64,000 nt of DNA from an uncultured Opitutia bacterium (GCA_903840415.1 CAIMFY010000118.1:124001-188000), one strand, 5' to 3'; counted from the stretch's first letter, positions 17,598 to 27,854 are shown. Notes: a model not told the origin generated them from the sequence alone. Translations and numbers: made by a program.

Positions 17598-19610
17598 CTA
17601 AAGCCGAATCCGTCGAAGCCGGAGGGCGTTGGAGACGACAGTAATCGAACTGAGGCTCATCGCCACGCTGGCAAACATCGGGTGCAGCAGCCACCCGGTG
17701 AACGGATAGAGTGCGCCGGCGGCGATCGGCAGACCGGCGAAATTGTAGGCGAAGGCCCAGAAAAGATTTTGCCGGATGTTGCGCAGCGTGGCGCGGCTGA
17801 GATGCACGGCGCGGACGAGCGCGGCGAGATCGCCCTGCACAAGGACGAGGCCGGCGCTGTGCATGGCGACTTCGGTGCCGGTGCCCATCGCAATGCCGAC
17901 ATCGGCGGCGGCGAGCGCAGGTGCGTCGTTCAACCCGTCGCCGGCAAAAACGACGCCACCGTCAGGGGCACGGTATTCGCGGACGAGTTCCTGTTTGCGC
18001 GCAGGGGTGACACCGGCGTGGTAGCCGTCGAGCCTGAGTTCGGTCGCGACGGCGTGGGCAGTGGATTCGCGATCGCCGGTGACCATGACGATGCGCAGGC
18101 CGAGGCGCTGGAGTTCGCAGATCGCGGCGGGTGTGGTCGGTTTGATTTCGTCGGCGAGCGCGAGCGTGCCGGCTGGGTAGCCGTCGATGGTGACGGCGAC
18201 GAGTGTGGCGGTGGCGAGCGTGTCTGCTTCCGCGGCGGCCCGAGCGACGGCGACAAGTTTTCCGTCGACCCGAGCGCGGACGCCGACGCCGGGTTCGGCG
18301 GAAAAGTCGGTAGCGGACGGCAAAGTGAGTGCGCGCTCAAGGGCGGCGGCGACGATGGCACGGGCGAGCGGATGCTCGCTCGGCGACTCGGCGGCAGCCG
18401 CGAGCGTAAGCAGTTCGGTTTCGGAAAATCCGCCGACCGGCGTAACGTTGATCACGCGCGGCTTGCCGGCGGTGAGTGTGCCGGTTTTGTCGATGAGCAA
18501 CGTGCGGGCGCTGGCGAGGCGCTCGAGGGCGGCGGCGTCTTTCACCAGCACGCCGGCCTGTGCACCGCGGCCGATGGCAGTGACGATCGATACGGGCGTC
18601 GCGAGGCCGAGCGCACACGGGCAGGCGATGATGAGGACGGCGACGGCGTTGAGCAGCGCGAAGATGAAACGCGGCTCCGGTCCCAGCACGAGCCACGCTA
18701 CGAAAGTAAGTGCCGCGAGCGCCGCGACACCGGGCACGAACCAAGCGGAAACGCGGTCGGCGAGCCGCGCGATCGGTGGCTCGCTGTCCTGCGCCTGCTC
18801 GACGAGTCGGACGATTTGAGCCAGCAGCGTGTCGCGGCCGACGTGCTCCGCGCGGAGGACAAACGTGCCGGTGGTGTTGAGCGTGCCGGCGCTGGCGCGA
18901 TCGCCGGGGTGTTTCACGACGGGCACCGGTTCACCGGTGAGCATGGACTCGTCGAGTTCGCTTGCGCCTTCGGTGAGCGCGCCGTCGACCGGCACGTGTT
19001 CGCCGGGCCGCACGCGGAGCAGGTCGCCGGGTTGCACGGATTCGAGCGGCACATCCTCCTCGCGGTCATCGACGTCGAGGCGATGGGCGATTTTGGGCGC
19101 GAGATCCATGAGGGCGCGGATGGCGGCATCGGTGCGGGCGTGGGCCCGCTGCTCAAGAATTTGCCCGAGCAACACAATGGTCGTGATGAACGCCGTCGCC
19201 TCGAAATAGACCGGCACGCCGTGGGCGGTGCGGAACGCCGCCGGAAACGAGTCGCCGAACAGCACCGCAAAGACGCTGAAGCCATACGCGGCGCCGGTGC
19301 CGGTAACGGTGAGCGTGAACATGTTGGGGTCGCGATCGCACAGCGACTTCCACCACCGGCGGATGAAGAACGCGCCGCACCAGAAAAAGACGGGCGTGGT
19401 CAGGACGAGCTGCGACCAGCCGAGCACCCGCGGATCGAACCTGTGAAAAAACTGCGGCGCAACCATCGCGCCCATCGCAAGCACCAGCACGGGCGCGGTG
19501 AGCGCACCGGCGACATAGAAGCGCGGGCGCAACACGCGCTCGTGCGGCAGCCCCATGTAAACCGGCTCACCCGGCGCGGCTGGCGTGATGGGATGATCGC
19601 TCGCAGACAT
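17598..19610 (-). CDS. copA: Cu(I)-type P1B ATPase (CopA-like), lacking N-terminal metal-binding domain
   Basis: 670 residues; the start at 19610 lies 20 bases after the RND gene stop. ATP-driven metal export across the inner membrane. Motifs in order: LTGEP (about 224-228), the CPC ion site in TM6 ([15 protein letters not shown] 330-332), the phosphorylation site DKTGT (374-378), SEHPLA (about 411-416) and GDGLND (557-562). The last two helices have YN and MxxSS motifs ([24 protein letters not shown]), the signature of the Cu(I)/Ag(I) subgroup P1B-1. Unlike most CopA proteins there is no CxxC heavy-metal-associated domain before TM1, only about 25 residues. It is the next gene after the CusA homologue, so its product may feed periplasmic copper to the Cus pump. 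Confidence 0.9.
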   Translation of the reverse strand: MSASDHPITPAAPGEPVYMGLPHERVLRPRFYVAGALTAPVLVLAMGAMVAPQFFHRFDPRVLGWSQLVLTTPVFFWCGAFFIRRWWKSLCDRDPNMFTLTVTGTGAAYGFSVFAVLFGDSFPAAFRTAHGVPVYFEATAFITTIVLLGQILEQRAHARTDAAIRALMDLAPKIAHRLDVDDREEDVPLESVQPGDLLRVRPGEHVPVDGALTEGASELDESMLTGEPVPVVKHPGDRASAGTLNTTGTFVLRAEHVGRDTLLAQIVRLVEQAQDSEPPIARLADRVSAWFVPGVAALAALTFVAWLVLGPEPRFIFALLNAVAVLIIACPCALGLATPVSIVTAIGRGAQAGVLVKDAAALERLASARTLLIDKTGTLTAGKPRVINVTPVGGFSETELLTLAAAAESPSEHPLARAIVAAALERALTLPSATDFSAEPGVGVRARVDGKLVAVARAAAEADTLATATLVAVTIDGYPAGTLALADEIKPTTPAAICELQRLGLRIVMVTGDRESTAHAVATELRLDGYHAGVTPARKQELVREYRAPDGGVVFAGDGLNDAPALAAADVGIAMGTGTEVAMHSAGLVLVQGDLAALVRAVHLSRATLRNIRQNLFWAFAYNFAGLPIAAGALYPFTGWLLHPMFASVAMSLSSITVVSNALRLRRIRL

Positions 19611-19630
19611 ACCCGCAACTTTGCGCGCGA

Positions 19631-22600
19631 TCAGGTGGAAGGCGAGGTTGCGAGCGATGCGTCCGAGTCCGGCAAACTGCGGCGGCGCCAGAGGAAGAAG
19701 ATCGCGGGATAGACGAGCAGTTCCATGAGAGTGGACGTGACGACACCGCCGACCATCGGCGTTGCGATGCGTTTCATCACGTCGGCGCCAGTGCCGTGGC
19801 TCCAAAGAATCGGCAGGAGGCCGGCGATGATCACGGCGGCGGTCATGGCTTTCGGGCGGACGCGTTTCACGGCGCCGTGGTAGATCGCATCGCGCAGGTC
19901 GGTGGCGGTGCGGAGGCGGCCGGATTTTCTCCAATCCTCGTAGGCGAGATCGAGGTAGAGGAGCATCACGACGCCCGTCTCGGCATCGAGGCCGGCCAGC
20001 GCGATGATGCCGACCCACACGGCGACGCTGAGGTTGTAGCCGGCGAAGTGAAGCAGCCAGAACGCACCGACGAGCGAGAACGGAACCGCGAGCAGGACGA
20101 TGGCAGTTTTGATCCACGACTGCGTGTTGAGGTAGATGATGAAAACGATGAGGAACAGCGTGAGCGGGATGACGACGAGGAGGCGCTGCTGGGCCCGCTG
20201 CATATATTCGAACTGGCCGCTCCAGAAAATGCTGTAGCCGGGCGGCAGCTTGAGTTCGCCGCGCTGGAGGGCGGCGTTGACGGCGGCTTGGGCATGGCGG
20301 ACGTAGGTGCCGATATCGACGCCCGCCACATCGACGTAAACCCACGCGTTGGGCACCGCGGCCTCGCTCTTGATGCCCATCGGCGCGGCGACGACGCGAA
20401 CTTTCGCGAGCTGGCTGAGCGGCACCTGCGCCATCTGCGCGGAGGCTGCGGCGCCGCCCATGCCGGTGGAAGCGCCCGCGGTTTTCACCGGCACGACGAT
20501 CTCGCGCAGCGCCTCAAGGTTTTCGCGGTAGTCGCGATCGTAGCGGAGAATGACGCCGTAGCGCTCGAGTCCCTCGACCGTGGTGGTGAGCGGCATGCCG
20601 CCGAGTGCGACCTCCAAGACTTCCTGCACATCGCCAACGGTGAGCCCGTAGCGCGCGATGGCATCGCGATCGATGTCGAACTCGACGTAGTTTCCGCCCA
20701 TCACGCGCTCGGCGAAGACGCTGCTTGTGCCTGGCACGCTATGGATGATCCCCTCGAGCTGGCCGGCGATGCGCTCGAGATCGGCGAGGTTGGGGCCAGC
20801 GACCTTGAGGCCGACCGGCGTCTTGATGCCGGTGGCCAGCATGTCGATACGCGTCTTGATCGGCATCGTCCAGGCGTTGGTCAGGCCGGGGATTTGCACG
20901 GCGGCGTTCATCGCGGCGGAGAGTTCGTCGATGGTGCGGCGGCGGTGCGCGACGATCTTGCCGGTGTCGTCGGGGATGTCGGCGGCGGGCCATTCCTCCT
21001 CGGGTTTCAACATGATCGTGGTCTCGATCATGTCCATCGGCGCGGGGTCGGTGGCGGTTTCGGCGCGGCCGATTTTCCCGAAGACGTGATGCACCTCCGG
21101 GAAAGCGCGGATCATCCGGTCGGTCTGCTGGAGGACTTCGCGCGCCTTCGTGGGCGAGATGCCGGGGAACGTCGTCGGCATGTAGAGCAGGTCGCCTTCG
21201 TAGAGCGGCGGCATGAACTCGGAGCCGAGTTTGCTGAACGGATAATAAGTCGCGGCGAGAATCGCGGCGGCGGCGGCGATGACGAGCCACCGATACTTGA
21301 TCACGTGGTCGAGCAACGGATGGTAGAGCCAGATGAGAAAACGGTTCAGCGGATTTTTCTCCTCGGACGGAATCTTGCCGCGAATGAAGAAACCCATGAG
21401 CACCGGTGCGAGCGTGACGGAAAGCAGCGCGGCCGCGGCCATCGAGTAAGTCTTCGTGAACGCGAGCGGCTTGAACATCCGGCCCTCCTGCGCTTGCAGC
21501 GTGAAGACCGGCAGAAACGACACCGTGATTACGAGCAGCGAGTAGAAGAGTGTGGGGCCGACCTCGACGGCAGCGTCTCGGATGATGTCCCAGTGCGGTT
21601 TTTTTCCCGCGTCGTGCTCGAGGTGCTTGTGCGCGTTCTCGATCATGATGATGACCGCGTCCACCATCGCGCCGATCGCGATCGCGATGCCGCCGAGCGA
21701 CATGATGTTCGAGCTGAGCCCTTGGTCAAACATGACGAGGAACGACGCCAGCACTGCCACGGGCAAAATGACGATGGCGACGAAGGCGCTGCGCAGGTGC
21801 AGCAGGAACAGGATGCACACCAGCGCGACGACGATGCTTTCCTCGATGAGCTTTTCCTTCAGCGTTTTCACCGCGCGGTCGATGAGCGCGGTGCGGTCGT
21901 AGGCGACGGTGTAGGTCACGCCTTCGGGTAGACTTTTCATGGCCTCGTCGAGTCGCGCCATCACGCGTTGGATGACCTCGCGGGTATCGACGCCATAGCG
22001 CACGACCACGATCCCGGCGACCGTTTCGCCCTTGCCGTTGAGATCGGCGATGCCACGGCGCATATCGGGGCCGATTTGGATGTTGGCGACTTCGCCGAGG
22101 AGAATCGGCGTTCCGCCCGGCCCGCGTCCGACGGCGATCTTGCGGAGATCGTCGAGACCTTCGACGTAGCCGCGGACGCGCAGGATGAATTCCTTCTCGG
22201 CCATCTCGAGCGAACGCCCGCCGACCTCGCCGTTGCTTTTCTGCACCGCCATCGCGACGTCGCGGATGGAGAGGTTGTAGGCGTGCAACCGGTGCGGATC
22301 GACGGTGATCTGGTATTGCTTTACGAACCCGCCGACCGACGCCACCTCGGCGACGCCCTCGACGCTGGAGAGTTGGTAGCGCAGAAACCAGTCTTGCATC
22401 GAACGCAGTTGCGCGAGGTCGTGCTTCGGCGAGTTGAGCGAATACATGAACGCCCAGCCGACGCCGGTCGCGTCAGGCCCGAGCCGCGGCGCGACGCCGG
22501 CGGGCAGACTGCCGGCGAGCCCGCTGAGGTATTCCAGCACGCGACTCCGCGCCCAATAAGGATCGGTGCCGTCCTCGAAGATGACGTAAACGAACGAGAA

Positions 22601-22867
22601 TCCGTAAAACGAATAGCCGCGCACGATTTTCGCCCCGGGCACCGACAGCATCTTCGTCGTGATCGGGTAGGTGACTTGATCCTGAACGAGCTGCGGCGCC
22701 TGCCCGGGCCACTCGGTGTAGATGATGACCTGCGTGTCGGACAGATCAGGAATCGCGTCGAGCGGGATGCGGCGCAGCGCGTAGAGGCCGCCCAAGATCA
22801 GCGCGACCGTGCCGGCCAGGATGAGGACTTTGTTCTTAAGCGAAAACTCGATGATACGTTTCAGCAT
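19631..22867 (-). CDS. cusA: CusA-like heavy-metal RND efflux pump
   Basis: 1078 residues, full length for the HME-RND family, with 12 TM segments and two large periplasmic loops. The N-terminus [20 protein letters not shown] and [18 protein letters not shown] are typical. The three methionines that coordinate Cu(I)/Ag(I) in E. coli CusA (M573, M623, M672) have counterparts at M563 (DLLYMP), M613 (MDMIETT) and M676 ([10 protein letters not shown]). This argues for monovalent Cu/Ag rather than Zn/Co/Ni. Proton-relay acidic residues in TM4 are conserved ([13 protein letters not shown]). It follows the adaptor gene by 9 bases. Confidence 0.95.
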   Translation of the reverse strand: MLKRIIEFSLKNKVLILAGTVALILGGLYALRRIPLDAIPDLSDTQVIIYTEWPGQAPQLVQDQVTYPITTKMLSVPGAKIVRGYSFYGFSFVYVIFEDGTDPYWARSRVLEYLSGLAGSLPAGVAPRLGPDATGVGWAFMYSLNSPKHDLAQLRSMQDWFLRYQLSSVEGVAEVASVGGFVKQYQITVDPHRLHAYNLSIRDVAMAVQKSNGEVGGRSLEMAEKEFILRVRGYVEGLDDLRKIAVGRGPGGTPILLGEVANIQIGPDMRRGIADLNGKGETVAGIVVVRYGVDTREVIQRVMARLDEAMKSLPEGVTYTVAYDRTALIDRAVKTLKEKLIEESIVVALVCILFLLHLRSAFVAIVILPVAVLASFLVMFDQGLSSNIMSLGGIAIAIGAMVDAVIIMIENAHKHLEHDAGKKPHWDIIRDAAVEVGPTLFYSLLVITVSFLPVFTLQAQEGRMFKPLAFTKTYSMAAAALLSVTLAPVLMGFFIRGKIPSEEKNPLNRFLIWLYHPLLDHVIKYRWLVIAAAAAILAATYYPFSKLGSEFMPPLYEGDLLYMPTTFPGISPTKAREVLQQTDRMIRAFPEVHHVFGKIGRAETATDPAPMDMIETTIMLKPEEEWPAADIPDDTGKIVAHRRRTIDELSAAMNAAVQIPGLTNAWTMPIKTRIDMLATGIKTPVGLKVAGPNLADLERIAGQLEGIIHSVPGTSSVFAERVMGGNYVEFDIDRDAIARYGLTVGDVQEVLEVALGGMPLTTTVEGLERYGVILRYDRDYRENLEALREIVVPVKTAGASTGMGGAAASAQMAQVPLSQLAKVRVVAAPMGIKSEAAVPNAWVYVDVAGVDIGTYVRHAQAAVNAALQRGELKLPPGYSIFWSGQFEYMQRAQQRLLVVIPLTLFLIVFIIYLNTQSWIKTAIVLLAVPFSLVGAFWLLHFAGYNLSVAVWVGIIALAGLDAETGVVMLLYLDLAYEDWRKSGRLRTATDLRDAIYHGAVKRVRPKAMTAAVIIAGLLPILWSHGTGADVMKRIATPMVGGVVTSTLMELLVYPAIFFLWRRRSLPDSDASLATSPST

Positions 22868-22876
22868 GGGCGCGCC

Positions 22877-24706
22877 TCAGTCGATTTTCTCGCCGCAGGT
22901 GAGCATCGCGGAGCCGAAGAACGGATTGCGCAGTTCGCCCGTGCGCTGGAGCCAGTGGCCCTTACCGACAACGGGCGCCATCGGGCACTCGAAGACCGTC
23001 AATTTTTCGCTTTGTGGGATGTGATGCGCGCGAGCTACGTCGGCGACGGCCGTGCTGAAGACCGCGAAATCGCGGCGCGCCGGCTTGAGGTCGGCGCGAT
23101 TCGGCAGGGAATCGGCGACGCGCGTGAGGGGCTCGCGGTCCGCGGGCGTGGCATCCTTCAGAGCGGCGGCGAACGCGGCGCGGAGGTCGGGCAGCAGTTT
23201 CTGGTAACCGGCGAGATCGTCATCGGCGAGCGCGGTGGCGGCGTCGGCATCGGCGAGCGCGAGCGTGGTGAGAGCGTCGTGGGGAGGTCTCGCGGCAGTA
23301 GGGCCAGGCGTGAGCTCACGGGTAGAGGTAGTCGGCGCGGGCTGAAGCACCGCGTTACTGGTGCCGTCGGCGGTGAGCATTTTCTGGATCGCTTCGCGAA
23401 GCTGGCTTTCGGAATCGAGCATGAACTGGCCGGAGGTGACGACGCGTTCGCCCTCGGCAAGACCGGTGAGCACTTGATAGCGGCCGTCGTTGTTGCGCAC
23501 GCCGAGCGTCACGTCGCGTGGTTCGAAGCGACCACCATCGAGCGCGACGAAGACGGTATTGCGTTCGCCACTGCGGAGCACGGCCATTTCGGGCACGAGC
23601 ACCGCCGAGTCGGCGAGTTGCGCGGCGAAGCGCACGTCGACGAACATGCCGGGGCGCAACGTGCCGTCCGCATTGGGCAACACGATGCGCGCGGTGGCGG
23701 CGCGCGTCTGCTCGTCGATTTGTGGTAGCAGCAGCTCGACCTTGCCGGCCAGTTCACGCGCCGGGCCATACGTCACGCGCACGGTGGCATCCTGACCGAC
23801 GCGGACAAACGGGAGATCGTTTTCGTAAACCTGCGCGAGCGCCCAGACGGTCGAGAGGTCGGCGAGCTGGTAGATTTTTTCGCCCGCCTTCATCATCTGA
23901 CCGGCGACGGCCATTTTTTCGATGACGATGCCGTCAGCCGGAGCCCGAAACACCAGCGTGCGCTTCGCCTCGCCGGTGCGGGTGATCTCGGCGAGAAACT
24001 CGGCGGGGGCGTCGAAGAGTTGCAGGCGGGCGAGCGAGGCGCGGGTGAGCGGGCCTCCGGCCTTGGCCGACTCGGCGCCACTGGGGGCACCTTCGCTGCG
24101 GAGCGCGACGAGGTAGTTGAGCTCCGCGTTGTAGAGATCGGGTGAGTAGATTTCGAAGAGCGGATCACCGGTTTTTACGGTGGCCCACGTCGCGTTGACA
24201 AAAACTTTTTCGAGCCAGCCGTCGTATTTCGTGGTGAGGTCGCGCAAGCCCGACTCGTTGTAGGCGATCGTGCCGACGGTGCGAAACTCGCGGCGCACGG
24301 GGCCGCGGGTGACGAAGTCGGTGCGGAGGTTCATCCGCTGGATCGTGGCGGCATCAATCTGGATGGTCGTGGCGGAGGCGACGGGCGCGGCGTCGTCGTA
24401 AACCGGCACGAGGTCCATGCCCATTAAATCCTTGCCCGGGTTCGGGCTGACCTCGCCGGGTGTCATCGAAGATTTGTAGTATTTGATTTTCCGCTCGCCG
24501 GTCGGAGCGGCAGCCGTGCCCGTGCCACTGGCGCGGATGGGCGTGAGCTTCATGCCGCAGATGGGACAGTTGCCGGGCTCCTTCTTTATGATCTGCGGGT
24601 GCATGCCGCAGGTCCAGAGCTGGTCGGCGGCGAGTGCGGCGGAAACGACGAGCACAGCGAAGAGCGCGAGCAGGCGGAAAACCAATGCGGACGAAGAACG
24701 TTTCAT
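22877..24706 (-). CDS. cusB: CusB-like periplasmic adaptor with N-terminal heavy-metal-binding and C-terminal DUF3347 domains
   Basis: 609 residues, longer than E. coli CusB (about 400). After a signal peptide come the heavy-metal-binding domain (TCGMHP at about 32-37, CPICGM at 47-52), then the membrane-fusion core (TTKYDGWLEKVFVNATWATVKTGDPLFEIYSPDL, AEGERVVTSGQFMLDSESQL). The last 150 residues form a DUF3347-type domain ending FECPMAPVVGKGHWLQ, NPFFGSAMLTCGE, with Cys/Met/His likely to bind metal. It connects the RND pump to the outer-membrane channel and probably passes Cu(I) to it. Spacing to both neighbours is under 20 bases. Confidence 0.93.
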   Translation of the reverse strand: MKRSSSALVFRLLALFAVLVVSAALAADQLWTCGMHPQIIKKEPGNCPICGMKLTPIRASGTGTAAAPTGERKIKYYKSSMTPGEVSPNPGKDLMGMDLVPVYDDAAPVASATTIQIDAATIQRMNLRTDFVTRGPVRREFRTVGTIAYNESGLRDLTTKYDGWLEKVFVNATWATVKTGDPLFEIYSPDLYNAELNYLVALRSEGAPSGAESAKAGGPLTRASLARLQLFDAPAEFLAEITRTGEAKRTLVFRAPADGIVIEKMAVAGQMMKAGEKIYQLADLSTVWALAQVYENDLPFVRVGQDATVRVTYGPARELAGKVELLLPQIDEQTRAATARIVLPNADGTLRPGMFVDVRFAAQLADSAVLVPEMAVLRSGERNTVFVALDGGRFEPRDVTLGVRNNDGRYQVLTGLAEGERVVTSGQFMLDSESQLREAIQKMLTADGTSNAVLQPAPTTSTRELTPGPTAARPPHDALTTLALADADAATALADDDLAGYQKLLPDLRAAFAAALKDATPADREPLTRVADSLPNRADLKPARRDFAVFSTAVADVARAHHIPQSEKLTVFECPMAPVVGKGHWLQRTGELRNPFFGSAMLTCGEKID

Positions 24707-24722
24707 GGCGGAGGAAGATTTT

Positions 24723-26072
24723 TCAGGGGGCGGCGGCCGCGAGGACGGCGGGAAGTGGCGCGACGTCGGCGGTGAACAGCGCGAGATCGACGGCGGCGAG
24801 CTCGCGCTGGCGGAGCAGGTCGAGCCGTTCGTGGCGCAGGTCGATTTGCATGAGGCGGGTCTCGGAAATCATCGCGGCGCCCGCCGGGCCCGACTGGGCG
24901 CCGGCCTCGGCGAACGCGAGACCACGCTCAAGATTCGGCAGCGCGACGCTGTCGATGGAAACGAGCATCCGGTCGGCTTCGCGCACCATGAAGAGCATTT
25001 GCGCGAGTTCGGTGGCGAGGCTGAGTTGCTCGGCGCTGACGCGGGCGACGGCGGCGTCGCGGCGCGCCTCGGCGGCGGCGACGGTGGCGGCGATTTTGTC
25101 GCGCCAGATGGGAAGCGAAAGGGTCGCGGTCGGGCGCACCATGAGCGGGCTGGCCTTGAGATCGACCATCGCGCCGAGTGAGAAATCGGGCGTGCCGGCG
25201 TTGTGCGCGACTTCGACGCCGGCGAGGGCCATGTCGATCATCGCGCGCATTTTAGCGAGGTCGGGATTCGCGGCGGACGCGCGGCGCCAGAGTTCGTCCT
25301 CGGTCGGCAACGGCGTGGCGGTGAGCATGGGTTGCGGCCACGGTGGATCTGTATCGACGGGGGCGAGGCCGAGCGCGGATTTGAAGCGAGCGCGCGCGGC
25401 GACGAGCCGGTCGGCCGCGGCGGCGTGGTGCGCGTGGTGTTGCGCGGCGAGATTTTGGAGGCGGATCTGTTTGTCGAAACCGGGCATGCCATGGGTCGTC
25501 GCGTAGTCGGCGTTGGCAAGGGCGAGCGCTTCGTCGACGGCGTGGATGGTCGAAGCATAGAGGCGATCGACTTCGGCGACGTAGGCGAGTTCGACCCAGG
25601 CCTTGCGCGCCTCGGCGGCAGTGCGCAGCACGGCGGCGACAAACACGCGGTGGGCGACCTCGCCCGCGGCGGCCGCTTCGCGACCCATGGCGGCGCGTTT
25701 GCCCGGCGTCATGAAGTCAAACATGAGGCCCGGCATGAATGTCATCAGCGTGTCGGCGATGTCCGCCTCGAAGGTTAACTTCGGATCGGGGAGTGCGCGC
25801 GCTGGTGCCGTCGCTTCGACGGCGGCGCGCCAGTCATAATACGCGGCGACGACGGCCGGGTGGTTGAGCACGGCGTAGCGCACGAAATCCGCTGGCGGCG
25901 AATCCGCGCGCACCACGGGCAGCGTCGGCTTTTCCGCGGGCGACCCCAGCGCGGCGCCGACGCGATTCAACCGATCGCGGGCGACGGTTTCAGCAACCGT
26001 GGGTGCGCCGGCGCAACCCGCAGCCCAGCTGGCAACAAGGGCGGCCGCTGGGAAGAGGATGCGCGGCGCACG
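24723..26072 (-). CDS. cusC: TolC/CusC-family outer-membrane efflux lipoprotein
   Basis: 449 residues from the ATG at 26072; a TTG six codons upstream abuts the previous stop and is less likely. The signal ends in ASWAAGCAG, a lipobox, so the protein is probably acylated. The rest is the alpha-barrel channel family, with long heptad-rich helices and repeats such as WRAAVEATAPARALPDPKLTFEADIADTLMTFMPGLMFDFMTPGKRAAMG and ATLSLPIWRDKIAATVAAAEARRDAAV. It forms the outer-membrane exit duct of the Cus-type tripartite pump encoded directly downstream. Confidence 0.9.
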   Translation of the reverse strand, partial: RAPRILFPAAALVASWAAGCAGAPTVAETVARDRLNRVGAALGSPAEKPTLPVVRADSPPADFVRYAVLNHPAVVAAYYDWRAAVEATAPARALPDPKLTFEADIADTLMTFMPGLMFDFMTPGKRAAMGREAAAAGEVAHRVFVAAVLRTAAEARKAWVELAYVAEVDRLYASTIHAVDEALALANADYATTHGMPGFDKQIRLQNLAAQHHAHHAAAADRLVAARARFKSALGLAPVDTDPPWPQPMLTATPLPTEDELWRRASAANPDLAKMRAMIDMALAGVEVAHNAGTPDFSLGAMVDLKASPLMVRPTATLSLPIWRDKIAATVAAAEARRDAAVARVSAEQLSLATELAQMLFMVREADRMLVSIDSVALPNLERGLAFAEAGAQSGPAGAAMISETRLMQIDLRHERLDLLRQRELAAVDLALFTADVAPLPAVLAAAAP

Positions 26073-26090
26073 CATGGTGCTCAGGAGCAA

Positions 26091-26429
26091 TCAGGACTTC
26101 GGCGCGGCGGCGGCCTTGGCCTGTGCTGCCGCGGCGTCGTCGAGTTTCTTCAGGTATTTGGCGGGATCTTTCTCGAATTTCGGCACGCACATCTTGCAGC
26201 AGAAACGGACGAGCCGGTCGGGTTTGCCCGCTACCTTGTAAATGTAGTCCACGGGTCCGCCCATGTCGCCCTCTTCGAGATTTTCGCCGGAGACGACGCA
26301 GGTGGTGAGCGGGTAGGCAGCCTTGGCGTCGGCGGAAGCGGAGGGAGGCGTGGTTTTCTTTGCGTCTTGGGCAAAAGCGGCGACACCGGCGAAAAGCGCG
26401 GCGGCGAGGACGAGGCGGGGGAGTTTCAT
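26091..26429 (-). CDS. Small secreted Cys-rich TRASH/YHS-like metal-binding protein
   Basis: 112 residues starting MKLPRLVLAAALFAGVAAFAQ (signal peptide; the longer upstream frame is rejected). The mature part has the TRASH/YHS-like pattern: YPLTTCVVSGENLEEGDMGGPVDYIYKVAGKPDRLVRFCCKMCVPKFEKDPAKYLKKL in register, with cysteines at CVVSG and CCKMC, followed by an Ala/Lys-rich tail. This fold binds Cu or other soft metals. It is the first gene of the efflux operon and would be the most strongly expressed product after induction, suggesting a periplasmic metal scavenger. Confidence 0.82.
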   Translation of the reverse strand: MKLPRLVLAAALFAGVAAFAQDAKKTTPPSASADAKAAYPLTTCVVSGENLEEGDMGGPVDYIYKVAGKPDRLVRFCCKMCVPKFEKDPAKYLKKLDDAAAAQAKAAAAPKS

Positions 26430-26503
26430 GGCAAGCGTGTTTTGATTTTGCGGCGCGCGAGGTGCGCGGTTGTCATCCGGCTTTACACCGTGACCGACGA
26501 AAT

Positions 26504-26548
26504 CCCTTGAAATATTTTCTGAGGGTATTTTGGGCCGCGGGGTTATAT
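26504..26548. promoter_or_regulatory. Probable divergent control region of the metal island, with an imperfect palindrome
   Basis: The 139 bases between the efflux operon and the sigma/anti-sigma/sensor operon are AT-richer than their surroundings. They contain CCCTTGAAATATTTTCTGAGGG (first 20 bases at 26504-26523), an imperfect inverted repeat with CCCT/AGGG ends, and a TTATAT stretch at 26543-26548. Either could be an ECF-sigma promoter element or an operator. No -35/-10 pair can be assigned with confidence. Confidence 0.35.
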
Positions 26549-26568
26549 GAAGGCGGACCTTCCTCGCC

Positions 26569-26874
26569 ATGAGCTCTCGAAAATTTACCGAAACCCTCTC
26601 CCACACGTTGGCTGACTGGCGTGTGACACCGCAGCGAAATCCACGGTTCCGCACCGCAGTCTGGGCGCGCCTCGAGGCTGACCGCCGTCCGCCGACGTGG
26701 GCCGGCTACGCTCGTGCCCACCGCGCGATCGTGGCGGCAGCGCTGATGGCGGCCGTGGTGCTCGGCGCGTTCACCGGTCGCGAACGAGCCCGCGAACGCG
26801 ACGCCGCGGCCCGCGCGGCGCTGGTGGCTGACTACGTGCATGGGCTCGACGCGCGCTGGATGCGGCATCCGTGA
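26569..26874 (+). CDS. CnrY-like membrane anti-sigma factor
   Basis: 101 residues. A cytoplasmic N-terminus (LADWRVTPQRNPRFRTAVWARLEA) resembles the short sigma-binding segment of small anti-sigma proteins. It is followed by one TM helix (AIVAAALMAAVVLGAF) and an Arg/Ala-rich helix outside. Size, topology and position match CnrY of the Cupriavidus cnrYXH system, where CnrY sequesters the ECF sigma factor CnrH. The stop overlaps the next start (GTGA), so translation is coupled. The function is inferred from architecture and not from clear sequence identity. Confidence 0.6.
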   Translation: MSSRKFTETLSHTLADWRVTPQRNPRFRTAVWARLEADRRPPTWAGYARAHRAIVAAALMAAVVLGAFTGRERARERDAAARAALVADYVHGLDARWMRHP

Positions 26875-27302
26875 AAAATCTCCTGTTCACCCTTGGTCTC
26901 GTCGCGGCGGCGTGCGCGCTGTCGTTTGGCGTGTTCTACGCGGTAAACCGCGAACCGGCGGCGGTGCAGCAGGCGCTGCGAGCCGGCGATGCAATGGCCT
27001 GGCTGCGCACGGAGTTTCAGTTAAACAACGCCCAGTTTGCCGCGATCCAGCAACTGCACGAGGCTTACGGTGAAAAATGCACCGAGCATTGCGCGGCGAT
27101 CATGGCGGCGCAGAAACGCGCGGCGCCGTCCGCGGAAATCGCGGCGTTGGAAAAAACCTGCGTCGACGCGATGGCGGTGCACTTCAAACACGTCGCAGCG
27201 CTGATGCCGGCGGGGCAGGGCGAGCGTTACCTCGCCATCGTGTTGCCGCGCGTCGCCGACTACGATCACCGCGGAGCCCCCAACGTGCAGGTGCACCATT
27301 GA
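26871..27302 (+). CDS. CnrX-like membrane-anchored periplasmic metal sensor
   Basis: 143 residues from a GTG start overlapping the previous stop. One N-terminal TM anchor (LLFTLGLVAAACALSFGVFYAV) precedes a four-helix periplasmic domain of the CnrX/heavy-metal-sensor type (WLRTEFQLNNAQFAAIQQL at about 44-62). Likely metal ligands cluster in the helices: His63, Cys70, His73, Cys74, Cys97, Met101, His104, His107, Met112, plus a C-terminal HH. CnrX uses mainly His/Glu/Met for Ni/Co. The cysteines here suggest a softer metal such as Cu(I), in line with the Cus-type pump opposite. It would release the anti-sigma when loaded with metal. Confidence 0.72.
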   Translation: MKNLLFTLGLVAAACALSFGVFYAVNREPAAVQQALRAGDAMAWLRTEFQLNNAQFAAIQQLHEAYGEKCTEHCAAIMAAQKRAAPSAEIAALEKTCVDAMAVHFKHVAALMPAGQGERYLAIVLPRVADYDHRGAPNVQVHH

Positions 27303-27847
27303 GCGACGACACCGACTTGATGCGCCGCGTGCAGAGTGGCGACGAGGCTGCGCTCGGCGCGCTGATGGAGCGGTGGGAACTGCCGCTGAAAGCCTTCGTC
27401 GGGCGCATCGTGCTCAACGCGAGTGAAGCGGAAGAACTGGCGCAGGAGACGTTCGTGCGCGTATGGCAGCAGCGGGAACGATTTCGGGCGGGCGCGGAGT
27501 TCCGCCCGTGGATGTTTTCGATCGCGGTGAACCTCGCGCGCAACCGGCTGCGCTGGTGGCGGCGGCGGCCGAACGTCGAACTCCACGAATGGAGTGTGGC
27601 CGAGGAAGCCGGGATCGGCGGCGCCAAAGAGGAAAGCGCGCTTGAGTGCAAGGAACGCGCGACGGCAGTGCGCGACACCGTGGCGGCGTTGCCGCTGGAA
27701 TTGCGCGAGGCGCTCGTGCTGTTCGAATACGAACAGCTGTCGCACGCGGAGATCGCGGCGATAGTCGGCGCGACGGCGAAAGCGGTGGAGACGCGGATTT
27801 ACCGCGCGCGGGAAAAATTGCGCATGGCGCTTCGCCGGTGGGTGTGA
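27299..27847 (+). CDS. ECF-type RNA polymerase sigma factor (CnrH-like)
   Basis: About 182 residues if begun at the TTG overlapping the sensor stop (TTGA); an ATG at 27320 is the alternative. Region 2 is clear (RRVQSGDEAALGALMERWELPLKAF, AQETFVRVWQQRERF, RPWMFSIAVNLARNRLRWW). So is region 4 with its helix-turn-helix (LPLELREALVLFEYEQLSHAEIAAIVGATAKAVETRIYRAREKLR). It is the last gene of the three-gene operon with membrane anti-sigma and sensor, the same set and order (Y, X, H) as cnrYXH. It probably activates the divergent efflux operon and its own operon. Confidence 0.9.
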   Translation: MSDDTDLMRRVQSGDEAALGALMERWELPLKAFVGRIVLNASEAEELAQETFVRVWQQRERFRAGAEFRPWMFSIAVNLARNRLRWWRRRPNVELHEWSVAEEAGIGGAKEESALECKERATAVRDTVAALPLELREALVLFEYEQLSHAEIAAIVGATAKAVETRIYRAREKLRMALRRWV

Positions 27848-27854
27848 TGAGCGC

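Noticed and set aside
17427-23728. Very long open frames on the plus strand opposite the copA, cusA and cusB genes
   Set aside because: They lie fully antisense to clear family members and show only low-complexity charged composition. High GC with few stop codons explains them.
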